Shown: positions 9,071 to 18,789 of the stretch, one piece after another
How the letters are laid out: each line of letters begins with the position of its first letter
Numbering within the stretch: the stretch's first letter is position 1
Source of the DNA: Mycobacterium sp. Marseille-P9652
GTDB taxonomy: Bacteria > Actinomycetota > Actinomycetes > Mycobacteriales > Mycobacteriaceae
Assembly: GCF_902652685.1 (NCBI RefSeq)
Contig: NZ_CACRUY010000033.1
Location: 1 to 61,370 of the forward strand
Length of the DNA stretch: 61,370 nucleotides
Direction: 5' to 3'
Notes under the pieces: model-generated
Told to the model about the DNA's origin: nothing
The model's input: only the letters and a program-made list of their open reading frames with translations
Databases searched by the model: none
Made by a program: the position numbers and the translations under genes

Positions 9071-10015
9071 GTGACTGGAGCTGCGGGTATCGGCCTGGCG
9101 ACGCTGGCCTTCGACGGATCGATCCTCGACACGTGGTTCCCGGCGCCGGAGCTGACCGACGGTGGCGCCGCCGGCACGTCGCGCCTCGCGCTCTCCGACA
9201 TCCCGCCGGAGCTGGCGGCGCTGCTGGGCCGCGACGACGATCGCGGCACCGAGACGATCGCCGTTGCGACGGTCATCGGCTCGCTCGACGACGTCGCCAC
9301 CGACGCCTACGACGCCTACCTGCGGCTGCATCTGCTGTCGCACCGGCTCGTGGCGCCGCACGGGCTGAATGCCGGTGGCATGTTCGGAGTGCTGACGAAC
9401 GTGGTGTGGACCAACCGCGGACCCTGCGCGGTCGAGGGGTTCGAGGCGGTCCGCGCGCGACTGCGTCGGCACGGCCCGGTGACCGTCTACGGCGTCGACA
9501 AGTTCCCCCGCATGGTCGACTACGTGCTGCCGACCGGGGTGCGCATCGCCGACGCCGACCGGGTGCGACTGGGCGCCCACCTGGCGCCCGGCACCACCGT
9601 GATGCACGAAGGGTTCGTCAACTACAACGCCGGCACGCTCGGCGCATCGATGGTCGAGGGCCGCATCTCGGCGGGCGTGGTGGTGGGCGACGGCTCCGAC
9701 GTCGGGGGCGGCGCGTCGATCATGGGCACGCTGTCCGGCGGTGGCACCGAGGTCATCTCGATCGGCAAGCGGTGCCTGCTGGGCGCCAACGCGGGGCTGG
9801 GCATCTCACTCGGGGACGACTGCGTCGTCGAGGCCGGCCTGTACGTCACCGCGGGCACCAAGGTCACCATGCCCGACGGCACGGCCGTCAAGGCACGGGA
9901 ATTGTCCGGCGCCAACAACGTGCTGTTCCGGCGGAATTCGGTGTCGGGCGCCGTCGAGGTGGTGGCGCGCGACGGTCAGGGCATCGCGCTCAACGAGGAG
10001 CTGCACGCCAACTGA
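9071..10015 (+). CDS. dapD: Tetrahydrodipicolinate N-succinyltransferase
   Basis: This 314-residue trimeric left-handed beta-helix enzyme transfers succinyl from succinyl-CoA to tetrahydrodipicolinate, the committed step of the succinylase DAP branch. The hexapeptide region ([18 protein letters not shown] onward) and the tail [15 protein letters not shown] match mycobacterial DapD (Rv1201c). GTG 9071 gives [13 protein letters not shown], the family N-terminus. TACCGT at 9057-9062 fits a -10 element of a leaderless transcript. Its 3' end overlaps the convergent MFS gene by 26 bases. Confidence 0.95.
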   Translation: MTGAAGIGLATLAFDGSILDTWFPAPELTDGGAAGTSRLALSDIPPELAALLGRDDDRGTETIAVATVIGSLDDVATDAYDAYLRLHLLSHRLVAPHGLNAGGMFGVLTNVVWTNRGPCAVEGFEAVRARLRRHGPVTVYGVDKFPRMVDYVLPTGVRIADADRVRLGAHLAPGTTVMHEGFVNYNAGTLGASMVEGRISAGVVVGDGSDVGGGASIMGTLSGGGTEVISIGKRCLLGANAGLGISLGDDCVVEAGLYVTAGTKVTMPDGTAVKARELSGANNVLFRRNSVSGAVEVVARDGQGIALNEELHAN

Positions 10016-11312
10016 GCGGCACCAGCGCCGTCCCGTTGGTCTCTGGCAGCAGATAGGTGCACGCCAGGCTCGCCAGCGCGAGCACGGCGAGCATCACGCC
10101 GATCGCCCAGCTGCCGTAGGTGGCCAGCAGCGTTCCGGCCAGCAACGGCGGCAACGCACCGCCCACCACGCCGGCCAGGTTCAGCGCCAGCGCCGAACCG
10201 CTGTAGCGGTAGCGGGTCGCGAACAATTCGGGAATGAAGGCGGCCGTGGGGCCCCCGCCGATGCCGGCGCAAGCGCACATCCCGACGATCCCGACTACGT
10301 ACAGCGCGTGGTTGCCGGTATTCAGCAGCGGCATGACGACGAACGACCAGGGCACGCAGCCCGACCACCCGATCAACATCATGCGGCGGCGCCCGACACG
10401 GTCGCACAGGGTGGCCGACAGCGCGACGGCCGTGATGCTGACCAGCCCGGCGAGCACGCCGACGGACCAGATGAAGGTTCGCGAATACCCGAGGTGCGCA
10501 TGGGCGTACATGGCCAGGTAGGTGTTGCCCATGTAGGCGAAGCCCAGGCCGCCCAGGATGCTGCCGCCGGCCAGGACGATCTCGCGGCGCTGCAGGCGCA
10601 GCAGCTCGGCGAGCGGCGCCTTGGGGACCAGGTTGCGGGCCTTCTCCTCGGCGAACACCGGGGTCTCGTCGATGTTGAGCCGCACGTAGAGGGCGATGGC
10701 GATCAGGCCCGCGCTGATCAGGAACGGCAGCCGCCAGCCCCACTGCAGAAACGCCGGGCTCGTCTCACCGATGCTGTAGCTGACGCCGAGGAACGTCAGG
10801 CTGCTGAGCACGCCGGCGGTGCCCCCGCCCAGCAGGGTGAACATGCCGTAGCGGCCCCTCTTGTCGGCGGGGGCGTATTCCGCGCTCAGCAACGCCGAGC
10901 CCGCCCACTCGCCGCCGACGGCGAAGCCCTGCAGGAGCCGCAGGACCACCAGGATCAGCGGGGCCGCCGCGCCGATGGAGGCCGTGCTGGGAACCATGCC
11001 GACCGTGACCGTGGATACCGCCATGATGAGCAACGTCGCGATCAGCGTCTTCTTGCGGCCGATCCGATCCCCGTAGTAGCCGAAAACGGCCGCGCCGAGG
11101 GGCCGCGACAGGAAGGCCGCGGCGAAGGTGCCCATCGACGCGATCATGGCCACGGTAGTGCTCAGGTGCGGGAAGAACACCGACGGGAACACCAGCGCCG
11201 CCGCGGTGCCGTAGATCAGGAAGTCGTAGTACTCGATCGCCGAGCCGACGAGGCACGCGGCCGCCACGCGCCGCATCGGCGTGGAGCGCCGGGAGGCCAC
11301 CACCGTTTGCAC
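9990..11312 (-). CDS. MFS transporter, metabolite:H+ symporter type (Rv1200-like)
   Basis: This 440-residue, 12-helix permease belongs to the MHS subfamily. It shows the N-terminal signature [17 protein letters not shown], the loop motif [10 protein letters not shown] between helices 2 and 3, and [16 protein letters not shown] in helix 4. Members carry organic acids or osmolytes such as alpha-ketoglutarate, citrate or proline betaine; the substrate cannot be read from the sequence. The start is GTG 11312; an internal ATG at 11276 ([11 protein letters not shown]) matches the shorter family N-terminus. The 3' end overlaps dapD tail to tail. Confidence 0.9.
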   Translation of the reverse strand: MQTVVASRRSTPMRRVAAACLVGSAIEYYDFLIYGTAAALVFPSVFFPHLSTTVAMIASMGTFAAAFLSRPLGAAVFGYYGDRIGRKKTLIATLLIMAVSTVTVGMVPSTASIGAAAPLILVVLRLLQGFAVGGEWAGSALLSAEYAPADKRGRYGMFTLLGGGTAGVLSSLTFLGVSYSIGETSPAFLQWGWRLPFLISAGLIAIALYVRLNIDETPVFAEEKARNLVPKAPLAELLRLQRREIVLAGGSILGGLGFAYMGNTYLAMYAHAHLGYSRTFIWSVGVLAGLVSITAVALSATLCDRVGRRRMMLIGWSGCVPWSFVVMPLLNTGNHALYVVGIVGMCACAGIGGGPTAAFIPELFATRYRYSGSALALNLAGVVGGALPPLLAGTLLATYGSWAIGVMLAVLALASLACTYLLPETNGTALVPLSWRAAPR

Positions 11313-11391
11313 GCCTACGACGGTAGGTGAAGGTTTGCCGTCGCGCTCGCCTGAAATCCTGGCAACATCCTGCGTGTCGCACTACGGCGTC

Positions 11392-11892
11392 TCACCAGAG
11401 GTTGGGCGCGCGGTAGAGGTTGGCCGGGTCGAACTCGGCCGTGCCCCGGGACACCTCGCCGAGGGCGTCGAGCACCTCGTGTAGCCGGGCGAGGCCCGCG
11501 TCCCCGACGCGCTTGCGGATGGCGCGGTCCAGCTTGGCCGCCGCCTTGCGCCGCGCCGTCACGTGCTCGATCGCCTTCGGGGTCAGCACGACGACCTTCT
11601 CGCGCTGGTCGGATTCCGACGCGGCGGTCTCGACGTAGCCCCGGCGGCCCAGTTCGGCGACGATCTTGCTCGCCGCCTGCCGGCTGACGTCGAACTGCCG
11701 GCCCATCTCCGAGATCGTCATCGGCCCCGGCTGGGCGTAGAGGGCGAACACGTAGTTCATCGCGGCGCGCCGCTCCGGGTAGCCCGCCGCCTCCATGTCG
11801 GCGTCCAGCCGGTGGACGTAGCTCCACCACGCGACGCGCAGGGCCTGACCCAGATCCGTCTGCGGCGACCGGTACCCCGATTCGACAACCAT
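11392..11892 (-). CDS. MarR-family transcriptional regulator
   Basis: This 166-residue winged-helix protein has the MarR core MTISEMGRQFDVSRQAASKIVAELGRRGYVE with the wing SESDQREKVVVLTPKA. It diverges from a small exported protein. The shared region holds a strong inverted repeat that overlaps its own start codon, so autoregulation is likely. The -10-like TAGACT six bases before the ATG suggests a leaderless mRNA. The ligand is unknown. Confidence 0.9.
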   Translation of the reverse strand: MVVESGYRSPQTDLGQALRVAWWSYVHRLDADMEAAGYPERRAAMNYVFALYAQPGPMTISEMGRQFDVSRQAASKIVAELGRRGYVETAASESDQREKVVVLTPKAIEHVTARRKAAAKLDRAIRKRVGDAGLARLHEVLDALGEVSRGTAEFDPANLYRAPNLW

Positions 11893-11946
11893 GGTTGACA
11901 GTCTACCGGCGGGCGCCTACTCTGCAATTGTCAACCATGTATGACA
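11886..11946. promoter_or_regulatory. Probable MarR operator region
   Basis: ATGGTTGACA (11891-11900) and TGTCAACCAT (11929-11938) form a perfect 10-base inverted repeat with a 28-base spacer. The left half lies inside a 12-base palindrome CAACCATGGTTG (11886-11897) that covers the marR start codon. The right half adds TGTCA-N8-TGACA (11929-11946). The layout suits a MarR dimer or pair of dimers repressing both divergent genes. Confidence 0.55.
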
Positions 11947-11967
11947 TTCCCAGAAGGGAGCACGACC

Positions 11968-12216
11968 ATGAAGATCCGCACCCTGTCGGCCGGCGTCCTC
12001 TGCGCCGCCGGGCTTTCACTCGCCGGGATGCTCGCCGGCCCCGCGGTGGCCAACGCCGCCCCCGGGCAGCCGCCGGCCGTGGCGCCGTACGCGCACCCGG
12101 GCGGGGCCCCGACGCACCCGGTGCCGCCGCCGGACCACCCGATCTACCACTACGCCGACGACCTGACGCACCCCGTCTGGTCGGTGACGCACCCCTTCTG
12201 GGCGCTGGTGCCCTAG
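11968..12216 (+). CDS. Small exported protein, Pro/His-rich
   Basis: This is an 82-residue precursor. A clear signal peptide (MKIRTLSAGVLCAAGLSLAG...) with probable cleavage after VANA leaves a mature ~50-residue peptide rich in Pro, His, Trp and Tyr. It contains the near repeats DLTHPVWSVTHPFW and HPVPPPDHPIYHY. I chose ATG 11968 because AAGGGAG (11954-11960) sits at ideal spacing; ATG 11941 would spoil the signal peptide. It is probably controlled by the divergent MarR protein. I do not recognise its function. Confidence 0.75.
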   Translation: MKIRTLSAGVLCAAGLSLAGMLAGPAVANAAPGQPPAVAPYAHPGGAPTHPVPPPDHPIYHYADDLTHPVWSVTHPFWALVP

Positions 12217-12224
12217 CCGTCCCG

Positions 12225-12430
12225 CCGCGAGCGTGCGTGTTTGCCCGGCGACACGCCGTTGAGCGCGTACATCCGCGCACGCTCGCGGCATCCGGCGCGC
12301 CCGTGGCGCCGCGGGCGAGACTGCGCTGGCGGCGCCGAGCCTGCATACAGATCGCGAACGACCCAGCGGATCTCGCGCAGTGTGCAGTCTCGGCGCGCTG
12401 GACGCAGTTTCGAGCGCACGCTCGCGCTGT
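12225..12430. repeat. Intergenic repeat block: long hairpin plus dispersed repeat copy 2
   Basis: CCGCGAGCGTGCG (12225-12237) and CGCACGCTCGCGG (12276-12288) are a perfect 13-base inverted repeat with a 38-base loop, just after a gene stop. It is followed at 12311-12430 by a second copy of the CAGTCTCGGCGCGCTG-type repeat also seen at 1507 and 46072. No gene is evident in 12217-12442. Confidence 0.65.
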
Positions 12431-12442
12431 CAGCCCCCTGGA

Positions 12443-13846
12443 TCAGCCCTCGGACAGCAGCTGCTTCTTGAGCACCTTGCCCATGGCGTTGCGCGGCAAC
12501 GCCTCCACGATGCGCACCTCGCGGGGCCGCTTGTGCACCGAAAGCTGTTGGGCCACATAGTCGACCAGCCCATCCGGCTCGGCCGAGCCGACGACGAAGG
12601 CGACGATCCGCTGGCCCAGGTCCTCGTCGGGCAGGCCCACGACGGCCGCCTCCTGCACGTCCGGGTGTCCGAGCAGCACCGTCTCGATCTCCCCCGCACC
12701 GATGCGGTACCCGCCGGACTTGATGAGGTCCACCGACTCCCGGCCCACGATGCGATGCATGCCGCCGGGGTCGACGACGGCGACGTCACCGGTGCGATAC
12801 CAGCCGTCGGCGTCCAACGCCTCGGCCGTCGCGTCGGGGCGGTTGAGGTAGCCGTCGAACATCATCGGACCCCGAACCTGAAGCCGCCCAACGGTTTCGC
12901 CGTCACGCGGCGCCGGGTCGCCGTTGTCGTCGACCAGCCGGGTCTCCACACCGGCCAGCGGCAGGCCCACCCAGCCCGCGCGCCGTTCGCCGTCGAAGCG
13001 CGTCGAGATCGTGATCAGCGACTCGGAGGCGCCATAGCGCTCGACGGGCTGATGCCCGGTGAGTCGGGCCAGTCCCTCGAACACCGGCACCGGCAGCGGC
13101 GCGCTGCCGGACACCAGCAGCCGGGCGGGTCGCAGCGCCCGGGCGGCCGCCTCGTCGGCGACCACCCGCGACCACACCGTCGGCACCCCGAAGTAGAGCG
13201 TGCCGCCCGCCCGGGCATAGGCGTCCGGCGTCGGTTTTCCCGTGTGCACGAAGCGGTTTCCGATCCGAAGCGACCCGAGCAGCCCCAGCACCAGCCCGTG
13301 CACGTGGAACAGCGGGAGGCCGTGCACCAGCACGTCGTCGGGGGTCCATTGCCAGGCCTCGGCGAGCGCGTCGAGGTCGGCGGCGATCGCCCGCCGGCTC
13401 AGGATCACCCCCTTGGGCAGACCGGTGGTGCCGGAGGTATAGATGACCATCGCGGTCGCGTCGGGCGACGGCTCCGGATAGCGGTGCCAGGATCGGGCGT
13501 GTAAGCGAACGGGTATGTGCGGCAACCCTTCCGGGTCATCGGGCGGCGGCCCGAGCCACGCACGCACCCCGGAGTCGGTGATCATGTGCCGTCGTTCGGC
13601 CGCGCCGACGTCGGCGGGAACCGGAACGAACGGCACCCCGGCGATAAGGCAGCCGGTGACGGCCAGCACCGTCGCCGCGGTCGGGGTGGCCAGCACCGCG
13701 ACGCGCCCGGCCCCCGCGACCCGCTCGGCCACCGACGTCGCGGCGCCGACCAGGTCGCTACGGCTCAGCACCGCGCCGTCGATGCGGACCGCGTCGGCGA
13801 CGTCGTTGGCGCTGACGGCCGAGGGATTCAGGGAGGCCAGCAGCAC
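12443..13846 (-). CDS. fadD36: Acyl-CoA synthetase FadD36
   Basis: This 467-residue ANL enzyme has the P-loop MVIYTSGTTGLPKGV, the GYLNRPDATAEA and DGWYRTGDVAVVD segments, and the C-terminal lysine region RNAMGKVLKKQLL. Length and sequence match Rv1193 (FadD36, 473 residues), which is close to short or dicarboxylic acid-activating (malonyl-CoA synthetase-like) enzymes; the substrate remains uncertain. It starts at GTG 13846, one base after the stop of the upstream hydrolase gene, so the two form an operon. Confidence 0.9.
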   Translation of the reverse strand: MLLASLNPSAVSANDVADAVRIDGAVLSRSDLVGAATSVAERVAGAGRVAVLATPTAATVLAVTGCLIAGVPFVPVPADVGAAERRHMITDSGVRAWLGPPPDDPEGLPHIPVRLHARSWHRYPEPSPDATAMVIYTSGTTGLPKGVILSRRAIAADLDALAEAWQWTPDDVLVHGLPLFHVHGLVLGLLGSLRIGNRFVHTGKPTPDAYARAGGTLYFGVPTVWSRVVADEAAARALRPARLLVSGSAPLPVPVFEGLARLTGHQPVERYGASESLITISTRFDGERRAGWVGLPLAGVETRLVDDNGDPAPRDGETVGRLQVRGPMMFDGYLNRPDATAEALDADGWYRTGDVAVVDPGGMHRIVGRESVDLIKSGGYRIGAGEIETVLLGHPDVQEAAVVGLPDEDLGQRIVAFVVGSAEPDGLVDYVAQQLSVHKRPREVRIVEALPRNAMGKVLKKQLLSEG

Positions 13847-13847
13847 G

Positions 13848-14753
13848 TTACTGCTGGTCCCAGATCTTCGTCAGGGTGGACAGGATCTCCTCGCCGCGGC
13901 CGAGCCCGCCGAGGTGGCTTTCGCCCGGCAGCACGATGAGCTCGGCGTCGGGGAGGCGGGAGACCACGTGCTCGCCGTGTGCGAACGGGACGATGTGGTC
14001 GCTGTCGCCGTGCCACCAGCGCACCGGGACCTTGACGTCCTCGAGCCGAAAGCCCCAGTCACCGGTGAACAGGATGATGTCGTTGAAGGGGGCGGCGAGC
14101 TGCTTGCGGCTGCCGTTGAGCAGGTCGTCGAGGAACATGGCCCCGAACTCGGGCCGGGTGAGCAGGCGCCGGTCGCCTTCCGGCGATATCGCGGCGTAAA
14201 GCTGCAGCGCCGTGTTCGCGACGGGACGGATGGACCGCACCACCAGGCTCGCGCCGATGCGCAGCGGGTCGCCCCCGAGCCGCAGCAGCGGAGCCACCCG
14301 CTTGCCGAGGTTCATCAGGCCGCTGGTGATTCCCTCGTCGCCGAGGAACGGCGCGACGCCGCCGAGCACCCCGACCGCGACCACGCGATCGGACAGCACC
14401 GCGGCGGACGCGAGCGCGTACGGGCCGCCGCCGGACAGCCCGATGACCGCCATTTTGTCGATGCCGAGCGTGTCGGCGATGGTGCGCAGGTCGTCGCCGA
14501 ACGCCCGGATGTTCGCGTACCGGTGGGGCGTCGACGAACCGATGCCGGGCCGGTCGAGGCCGATCAGGCGGATGCCGCGCTCTTCGGCGCAGACGCGGGC
14601 CTCGACCGGGATCTGCCGCCGCGCGCCGGGGGTGCCATGCAGCCAGAACATCGCGCGCCCCTGCGGGTCGCCGAACTCGGCGAAGCCGATCTGGCGGTCC
14701 TCGCCGACCGCGATGTTTCCTTCGAGCTTGGGACGGGCGATCTCGATGGCCAT
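13848..14753 (-). CDS. Alpha/beta hydrolase (Rv1191-like)
   Basis: This 301-residue alpha/beta-hydrolase has the oxyanion-hole HGTPG, the nucleophile elbow GLSGGG, the acid segment WWHGDSDHIVPF and the terminal catalytic His in PGESHLGGLG. The pattern is close to Rv1191 of M. tuberculosis, a predicted esterase or hydrolase of unknown substrate. It lies directly upstream of fadD36 with a one-base gap; a joint route in which it frees an acid that FadD36 activates is inference. Confidence 0.87.
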   Translation of the reverse strand: MAIEIARPKLEGNIAVGEDRQIGFAEFGDPQGRAMFWLHGTPGARRQIPVEARVCAEERGIRLIGLDRPGIGSSTPHRYANIRAFGDDLRTIADTLGIDKMAVIGLSGGGPYALASAAVLSDRVVAVGVLGGVAPFLGDEGITSGLMNLGKRVAPLLRLGGDPLRIGASLVVRSIRPVANTALQLYAAISPEGDRRLLTRPEFGAMFLDDLLNGSRKQLAAPFNDIILFTGDWGFRLEDVKVPVRWWHGDSDHIVPFAHGEHVVSRLPDAELIVLPGESHLGGLGRGEEILSTLTKIWDQQ

Positions 14754-14912
14754 GCCCAGAGCTTCGCATGCGACGGGCGGTTGCCCAAAGCCCGAGGGCG
14801 GCGGCTGTCCAACCGGTGGGGTTGTTTCGTCAATCCGCTATCACCGGCGATATCGCTTTGCGAAGAGCACTATCACCCACGTGATGGTGCGAACGTGACG
14901 GATGTGGCTTCC

Positions 14913-17189
14913 CTACGCGTTCATCACCCTCTCCCCGATGACCCCCTCGGCCCGCAGTCCCTCCACCTCCGCGTCGGACAAGCCCAGCCCGCGCAAGATC
15001 TCGTCATTGTGCTGACCCAACGTCGGCGGCGCGGTGCGGTGGTGGCGCGCCGGTCCGTGGGTGATCCGAAACGGCCAGCCGGGGTAGCGGTGCGGCCCGG
15101 TGATGGGGTGCTCGAGCTGCTCGTAGTAACCGCGCGCGTCGAGTTGGGGAAGGTCGTAGAGGTCGTCGCCCGTCATCACCCGTTCCGCAGCAATGCCTTG
15201 CGCCTGCAGCGTTGTCACGATAGACGCGGCAGCCTGCGTGCGGGTCCATGCGCTGACCATGACGTCGAACAGGTCGTGGTCCATCGACCCGTCGTCGCGC
15301 AGTGCCAGCGCCACCCACACCCCCTCCTCGGCGGTCGGGTAGACACCCTGGAGGTAGCCGCGCCGGCGGTTGCCCTCGCGCGGGCGCACGACACCGTTCA
15401 TCGAATACTCGATCACCGGTTCGGCGGTCACACACGCCGCGACCTCGATCTGGGCCACCTCGATCAGTTGCCCCTCGCCGGTGCGGGCGCGGTGCTCGAG
15501 GGCGGCCACCAGCGCGACGCCGGCGTGCACGCCGACGATGGGATCGGCCGGTCCCTGCGGGTTGCACGGCGGCCCGTCGGGATAGCCGGTGGCCGCGGAC
15601 ATGCCCGACGTCTGCTCGATGTTCAGCGCCCAGCCGACGTAGTCGCGCCAAGGGCCCTCCAGGCCGAAGCCCGGCATCCGCACGACGACGATGTCGCGCT
15701 TGAGCGTGACGAGGGAGTCGTAGTCGAGGCCGAATTGTTCGACCACGCGCGGGGAGAAGTTCTCGATGACGACGTCGGCCTGCGCGGCGAGTCGCCGCGC
15801 GATGTCCAGGCCGCGGGCCGACGTCAGGTCGAGCGTCAGGTCCCGCTTGTTGAGGTTGGTGCCCTGCCAGATGGCGCTGCGCTCGTACCAGTCGTCGCCC
15901 TCGTAGGCGAAGGCGCCCGAGTAGCGGTGCCCGTCGGGCCGCTGGATGGACTCCACCTTGACGATGTCGGCGCCGAACGCGCCCAGGTAGCACGTGAGGT
16001 AGGCCCCGGCCCAGAAGGTGGTGAGGTCGAGCACCCGCACGCCGTCGAAGGGCAGTCCACCGCCGGCCGGCGCCAGGAACCGCGGTTCGGTGGCGAACTG
16101 GCGGGGCGGTTCGCCCGCGCCCGGAAGTGGCTGCCCGACCGGGGTTTTGGAGAACCTGAACGCCGCGCCCGGTCGGCGAAACGACCCCGCCTGCACGAAG
16201 AACCCGCGCTTGGCGTACTGCGGGCAGTCCAGCACGGTGGCGCCGTCGTTCACCGGGGCCGTCGGAATCCGCAGCGCCTGGCCCAATTCCACAATCTCGG
16301 CGACGGTCTGTGCGGCGAGCAGCGGCTCCGCCTTCGCGAAGAACTCGTCGCGCTCGGGCCCGCCCATCATGATCGCGATCTGGTGTTCGCCGTACTCGGG
16401 CAGGCCGAGCATCGCGCAGACGTCGAGCCAGTGCTGACCGGTCAGACAATTGATGCCGACCCATCCGTCGGCGGCGCGGACGACACCCAGCATCGGCGCC
16501 GAACGCAGGTTCGGCGGCAGGCCAAGGCGTTTCATGCGCTCGGCCATCAGCATCGGGTACGGCAAGGTGGACACCAAAGTCTCCAACCGCGAGACGTCGA
16601 CCTCCCGAAGCCGGCCGTCGGGGCGCACCCGCAGCGCGGTGAGCGCGCCCAGCGCGCCGTAGGCGCCCGCGACGTATTCGGAGATGCGGGCGCCCACCTG
16701 CACGGGTGGGCGCTGGGGGTCGCGCGACGAGACCCAACCCGACGCGGCCTCGAGCGTGAGCGGCGTTGCCGGCCGGTGCCGCCACGGCCCGCACTGGCCG
16801 AACGGAGAGATCCGCAGCACGACCAGGCTTGGATTCAGGTGAGCGAGCGCGTCCGGACCCAGCCCCCAGCCGTCCAGCGTCCCGGGCGCGAAGTCTTCGA
16901 CCAGCAAGTGCGCCCGCGCGATGAGGTCACCGACGAATTGCGAGCCTTCCCGCGTGGCCAGATCGGCTGTGGCAGCGGTCTTTCCCGCGTTGAGGTACTC
17001 GAACAGGCCGGCGCGCCGTGGATCCACCACCCCGCCGGGGAACGGGCCCCACCGGCGCAGCGGGTCACCGCCGGGCGCCTCCATCTTGACGACCTCGGCG
17101 CCGAGGTCGACGAGAAGCTTTGCGGCGTAAGGGCCTGAGATTTCGGTGGCGAGATCGACGACGTGGAGCCCGGCGAGGGGTCCCGTCAT
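14913..17189 (-). CDS. Class III CoA transferase with two fused CaiB/BaiF domains
   Basis: This is a 758-residue protein. Each half repeats the family III pattern: LAGLHVVDLATEISGPYAAKLLVDLGAEVVKME near the N-terminus, and a second start FDGVRVLDLTTFWAGAYLTC near residue 383 with AQADVVIENFSPRVVEQFG. Such enzymes move CoA between carboxylic acids. ATG 17189 overlaps the stop of the aldehyde dehydrogenase gene (ATGA), so the two are coupled; the open frame upstream to 17378 is not conserved. In this cluster it would turn the acid from the aldehyde dehydrogenase into the CoA thioester used by the acyl-CoA dehydrogenases, in place of the FadD ligase seen in cholesterol side-chain catabolism. Confidence 0.9.
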   Translation of the reverse strand: MTGPLAGLHVVDLATEISGPYAAKLLVDLGAEVVKMEAPGGDPLRRWGPFPGGVVDPRRAGLFEYLNAGKTAATADLATREGSQFVGDLIARAHLLVEDFAPGTLDGWGLGPDALAHLNPSLVVLRISPFGQCGPWRHRPATPLTLEAASGWVSSRDPQRPPVQVGARISEYVAGAYGALGALTALRVRPDGRLREVDVSRLETLVSTLPYPMLMAERMKRLGLPPNLRSAPMLGVVRAADGWVGINCLTGQHWLDVCAMLGLPEYGEHQIAIMMGGPERDEFFAKAEPLLAAQTVAEIVELGQALRIPTAPVNDGATVLDCPQYAKRGFFVQAGSFRRPGAAFRFSKTPVGQPLPGAGEPPRQFATEPRFLAPAGGGLPFDGVRVLDLTTFWAGAYLTCYLGAFGADIVKVESIQRPDGHRYSGAFAYEGDDWYERSAIWQGTNLNKRDLTLDLTSARGLDIARRLAAQADVVIENFSPRVVEQFGLDYDSLVTLKRDIVVVRMPGFGLEGPWRDYVGWALNIEQTSGMSAATGYPDGPPCNPQGPADPIVGVHAGVALVAALEHRARTGEGQLIEVAQIEVAACVTAEPVIEYSMNGVVRPREGNRRRGYLQGVYPTAEEGVWVALALRDDGSMDHDLFDVMVSAWTRTQAAASIVTTLQAQGIAAERVMTGDDLYDLPQLDARGYYEQLEHPITGPHRYPGWPFRITHGPARHHRTAPPTLGQHNDEILRGLGLSDAEVEGLRAEGVIGERVMNA

Positions 17190-18655
17190 GCGGGAACCCC
17201 GATGGCCTTCACCTCCATGTACTGGTGCAGTCCGCTGACGGCGCCGCTCTCGCGACCGAACCCGCTGAGCTTGAACCCGCCGAACGGCGCGTCCCCCGGG
17301 CCGACGCCGTTGACCGCGACCTGGCCGGTGCGGATGCGGCGGGCGATACCGACGGCCCGGTCGACGTCGCCGCCCCACACGGCGCCGGACAACCCGTAGC
17401 GCGAGTTGTTGGCGATCGCGACCGCGTCGTCGTCGTCGCGATAACGGAGCACCGACAGCACGGGGCCGAACACCTCCTCCTGCGCGATGGTCGAATCCGG
17501 ATCGACGTCGGTCAAAATCGTTGGCTCGAAATAGAACCCGGTGTCCAGGCCGGCCGGTCGCCCGCCGCCGGCGACCAGCTTCGCCCCCTCGTTGACGGCC
17601 GTGTCGACGTGCGCCTGGACTCGGTCGCGCTGCGCCGCGCTGATCAGCGGACCCATCTGGGCATCCGGGTCCCTCGGGTCACCCACCTTCACGTCGCGGG
17701 CGAGTGTGACCAGGCGGTCGACCACGTCGTCGTGCAGCGAGTCGGGAAGCAGCAGCCGGCTGTGCAGGATGCAGGCCTGGCCGGCGTGCAGCGAGCAGCA
17801 GTCGAACAGCAATTGGCGCAGCATGTCGTCGTCGACCTGCGCGTCGTCGAGCACGATGCTGGCCGACTTCCCGCCGCACTCCAGCAAGAGCCGCTTCATG
17901 GAATCGCCGGCGGTCCGCATGACCTCGCAGCCCACGGCCGAGCTGCCGGTGAAGCTGATCATGTCGACCCGGGGGTCGGTGGTGAGCAGCTTGGCGGCGT
18001 CCAACGCCGACGGGGTGACGACGTTGACGACACCGGGCGGGATGTCGGTGTGCTCGTCGATGATGCGGGCGAGCGCAAGGCCGGCGAGCGGCGTAAGCGG
18101 CGAGGGCTTGAGCACGACCGTATTGCCCGCCGCCAGAGCGTTGTTCACCTTCATCACGTTGAGGCAGTGCGGAAAATTCCACGGCGTCAATATGGAGACG
18201 ACGCCGAGCGGCTCGCGGCGCAGCAGCGTCGTCCCGGCACCGACGCCGGTGACCGGCTCGTCGACCAGCTGCGTGGCGAGCTGCGCCGCATACATGGACA
18301 TGTATCCGGTGCCGTCGATCTGCATCATCCGCTCGTTCGCGACGCATCCCCACTCCGCCTGCGACAGGGCGAAGAACTCGTCGGCGTGCTTGAGCAGCGC
18401 GTCGCCGAGCTGGTTGAGGCACCGGGCGCGGTCCTCGGGGCCCATCGCGGGCCACGGTCCGCTGTCGAAAGCCCGGCGCGCGGCCCCGACCGCCGCACTG
18501 ACTTGTCCGACGCTCGCATCGGGCGCGGTGGCGATGGTCTGCTCGGTGGCCGGGTCGACGTCGTCGTAGCGGCCGCCCTCCGGTTCCACCCATCTGCCGT
18601 CGATGTAGAGCTGGTAGGTGTCGACAAGTGGTACCGCAGGCGCTAGTTCGGCCAT
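17186..18655 (-). CDS. NAD(P)-dependent aldehyde dehydrogenase
   Basis: This 489-residue ALDH has the nucleotide-binding TPWNFP and FTGSSAVG motifs, the general-base Glu in LLECGGKSASIV, and the catalytic Cys in HAGQACILHS. EEVFGPVLSVL and the C-terminal PFGGFKLSGFGRE are also present. It is the first gene of a two-gene unit with the CoA transferase and diverges from the P450 operon across a 180-base region holding a palindromic operator. The likely role is oxidation of a side-chain aldehyde from the alcohol dehydrogenase at 24911-25981. Confidence 0.92.
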   Translation of the reverse strand: MAELAPAVPLVDTYQLYIDGRWVEPEGGRYDDVDPATEQTIATAPDASVGQVSAAVGAARRAFDSGPWPAMGPEDRARCLNQLGDALLKHADEFFALSQAEWGCVANERMMQIDGTGYMSMYAAQLATQLVDEPVTGVGAGTTLLRREPLGVVSILTPWNFPHCLNVMKVNNALAAGNTVVLKPSPLTPLAGLALARIIDEHTDIPPGVVNVVTPSALDAAKLLTTDPRVDMISFTGSSAVGCEVMRTAGDSMKRLLLECGGKSASIVLDDAQVDDDMLRQLLFDCCSLHAGQACILHSRLLLPDSLHDDVVDRLVTLARDVKVGDPRDPDAQMGPLISAAQRDRVQAHVDTAVNEGAKLVAGGGRPAGLDTGFYFEPTILTDVDPDSTIAQEEVFGPVLSVLRYRDDDDAVAIANNSRYGLSGAVWGGDVDRAVGIARRIRTGQVAVNGVGPGDAPFGGFKLSGFGRESGAVSGLHQYMEVKAIGVPA

Positions 18656-18716
18656 GTGTGTCCCTCACCCGGAGTCGGTCATCTAGAGGGCCAGTGTTCA
18701 CCTCCCGTCACCACGC

Positions 18717-18754
18717 GTCAATCACCAATTTTGCGCTATGACGACATGATTGAC
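18717..18754. promoter_or_regulatory. Inverted repeat in the divergent ALDH/P450 promoter
   Basis: GTCAATCA (18717-18724) and TGATTGAC (18747-18754) are perfect 8-base inverted arms separated by 22 bases, on the ALDH side of the intergenic region. They may be a second regulator site or flank the ALDH promoter. Confidence 0.35.
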
Positions 18755-18789
18755 AGGGGCGGCCCGTACGGAGTAGACACGACGCGCAG

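Noticed and set aside
13515-17138. A 1207-codon open frame on the plus strand
   Set aside because: It is antisense to fadD36, the hydrolase and the CoA transferase, has no domain signal, and shows the Arg/Gly/His-rich composition of high-GC shadow frames.
17190-17378. Longer start for the CoA transferase
   Set aside because: The extra 63 residues are Arg-rich shadow of the aldehyde dehydrogenase; ATG 17189 fits the family and overlaps the upstream stop.
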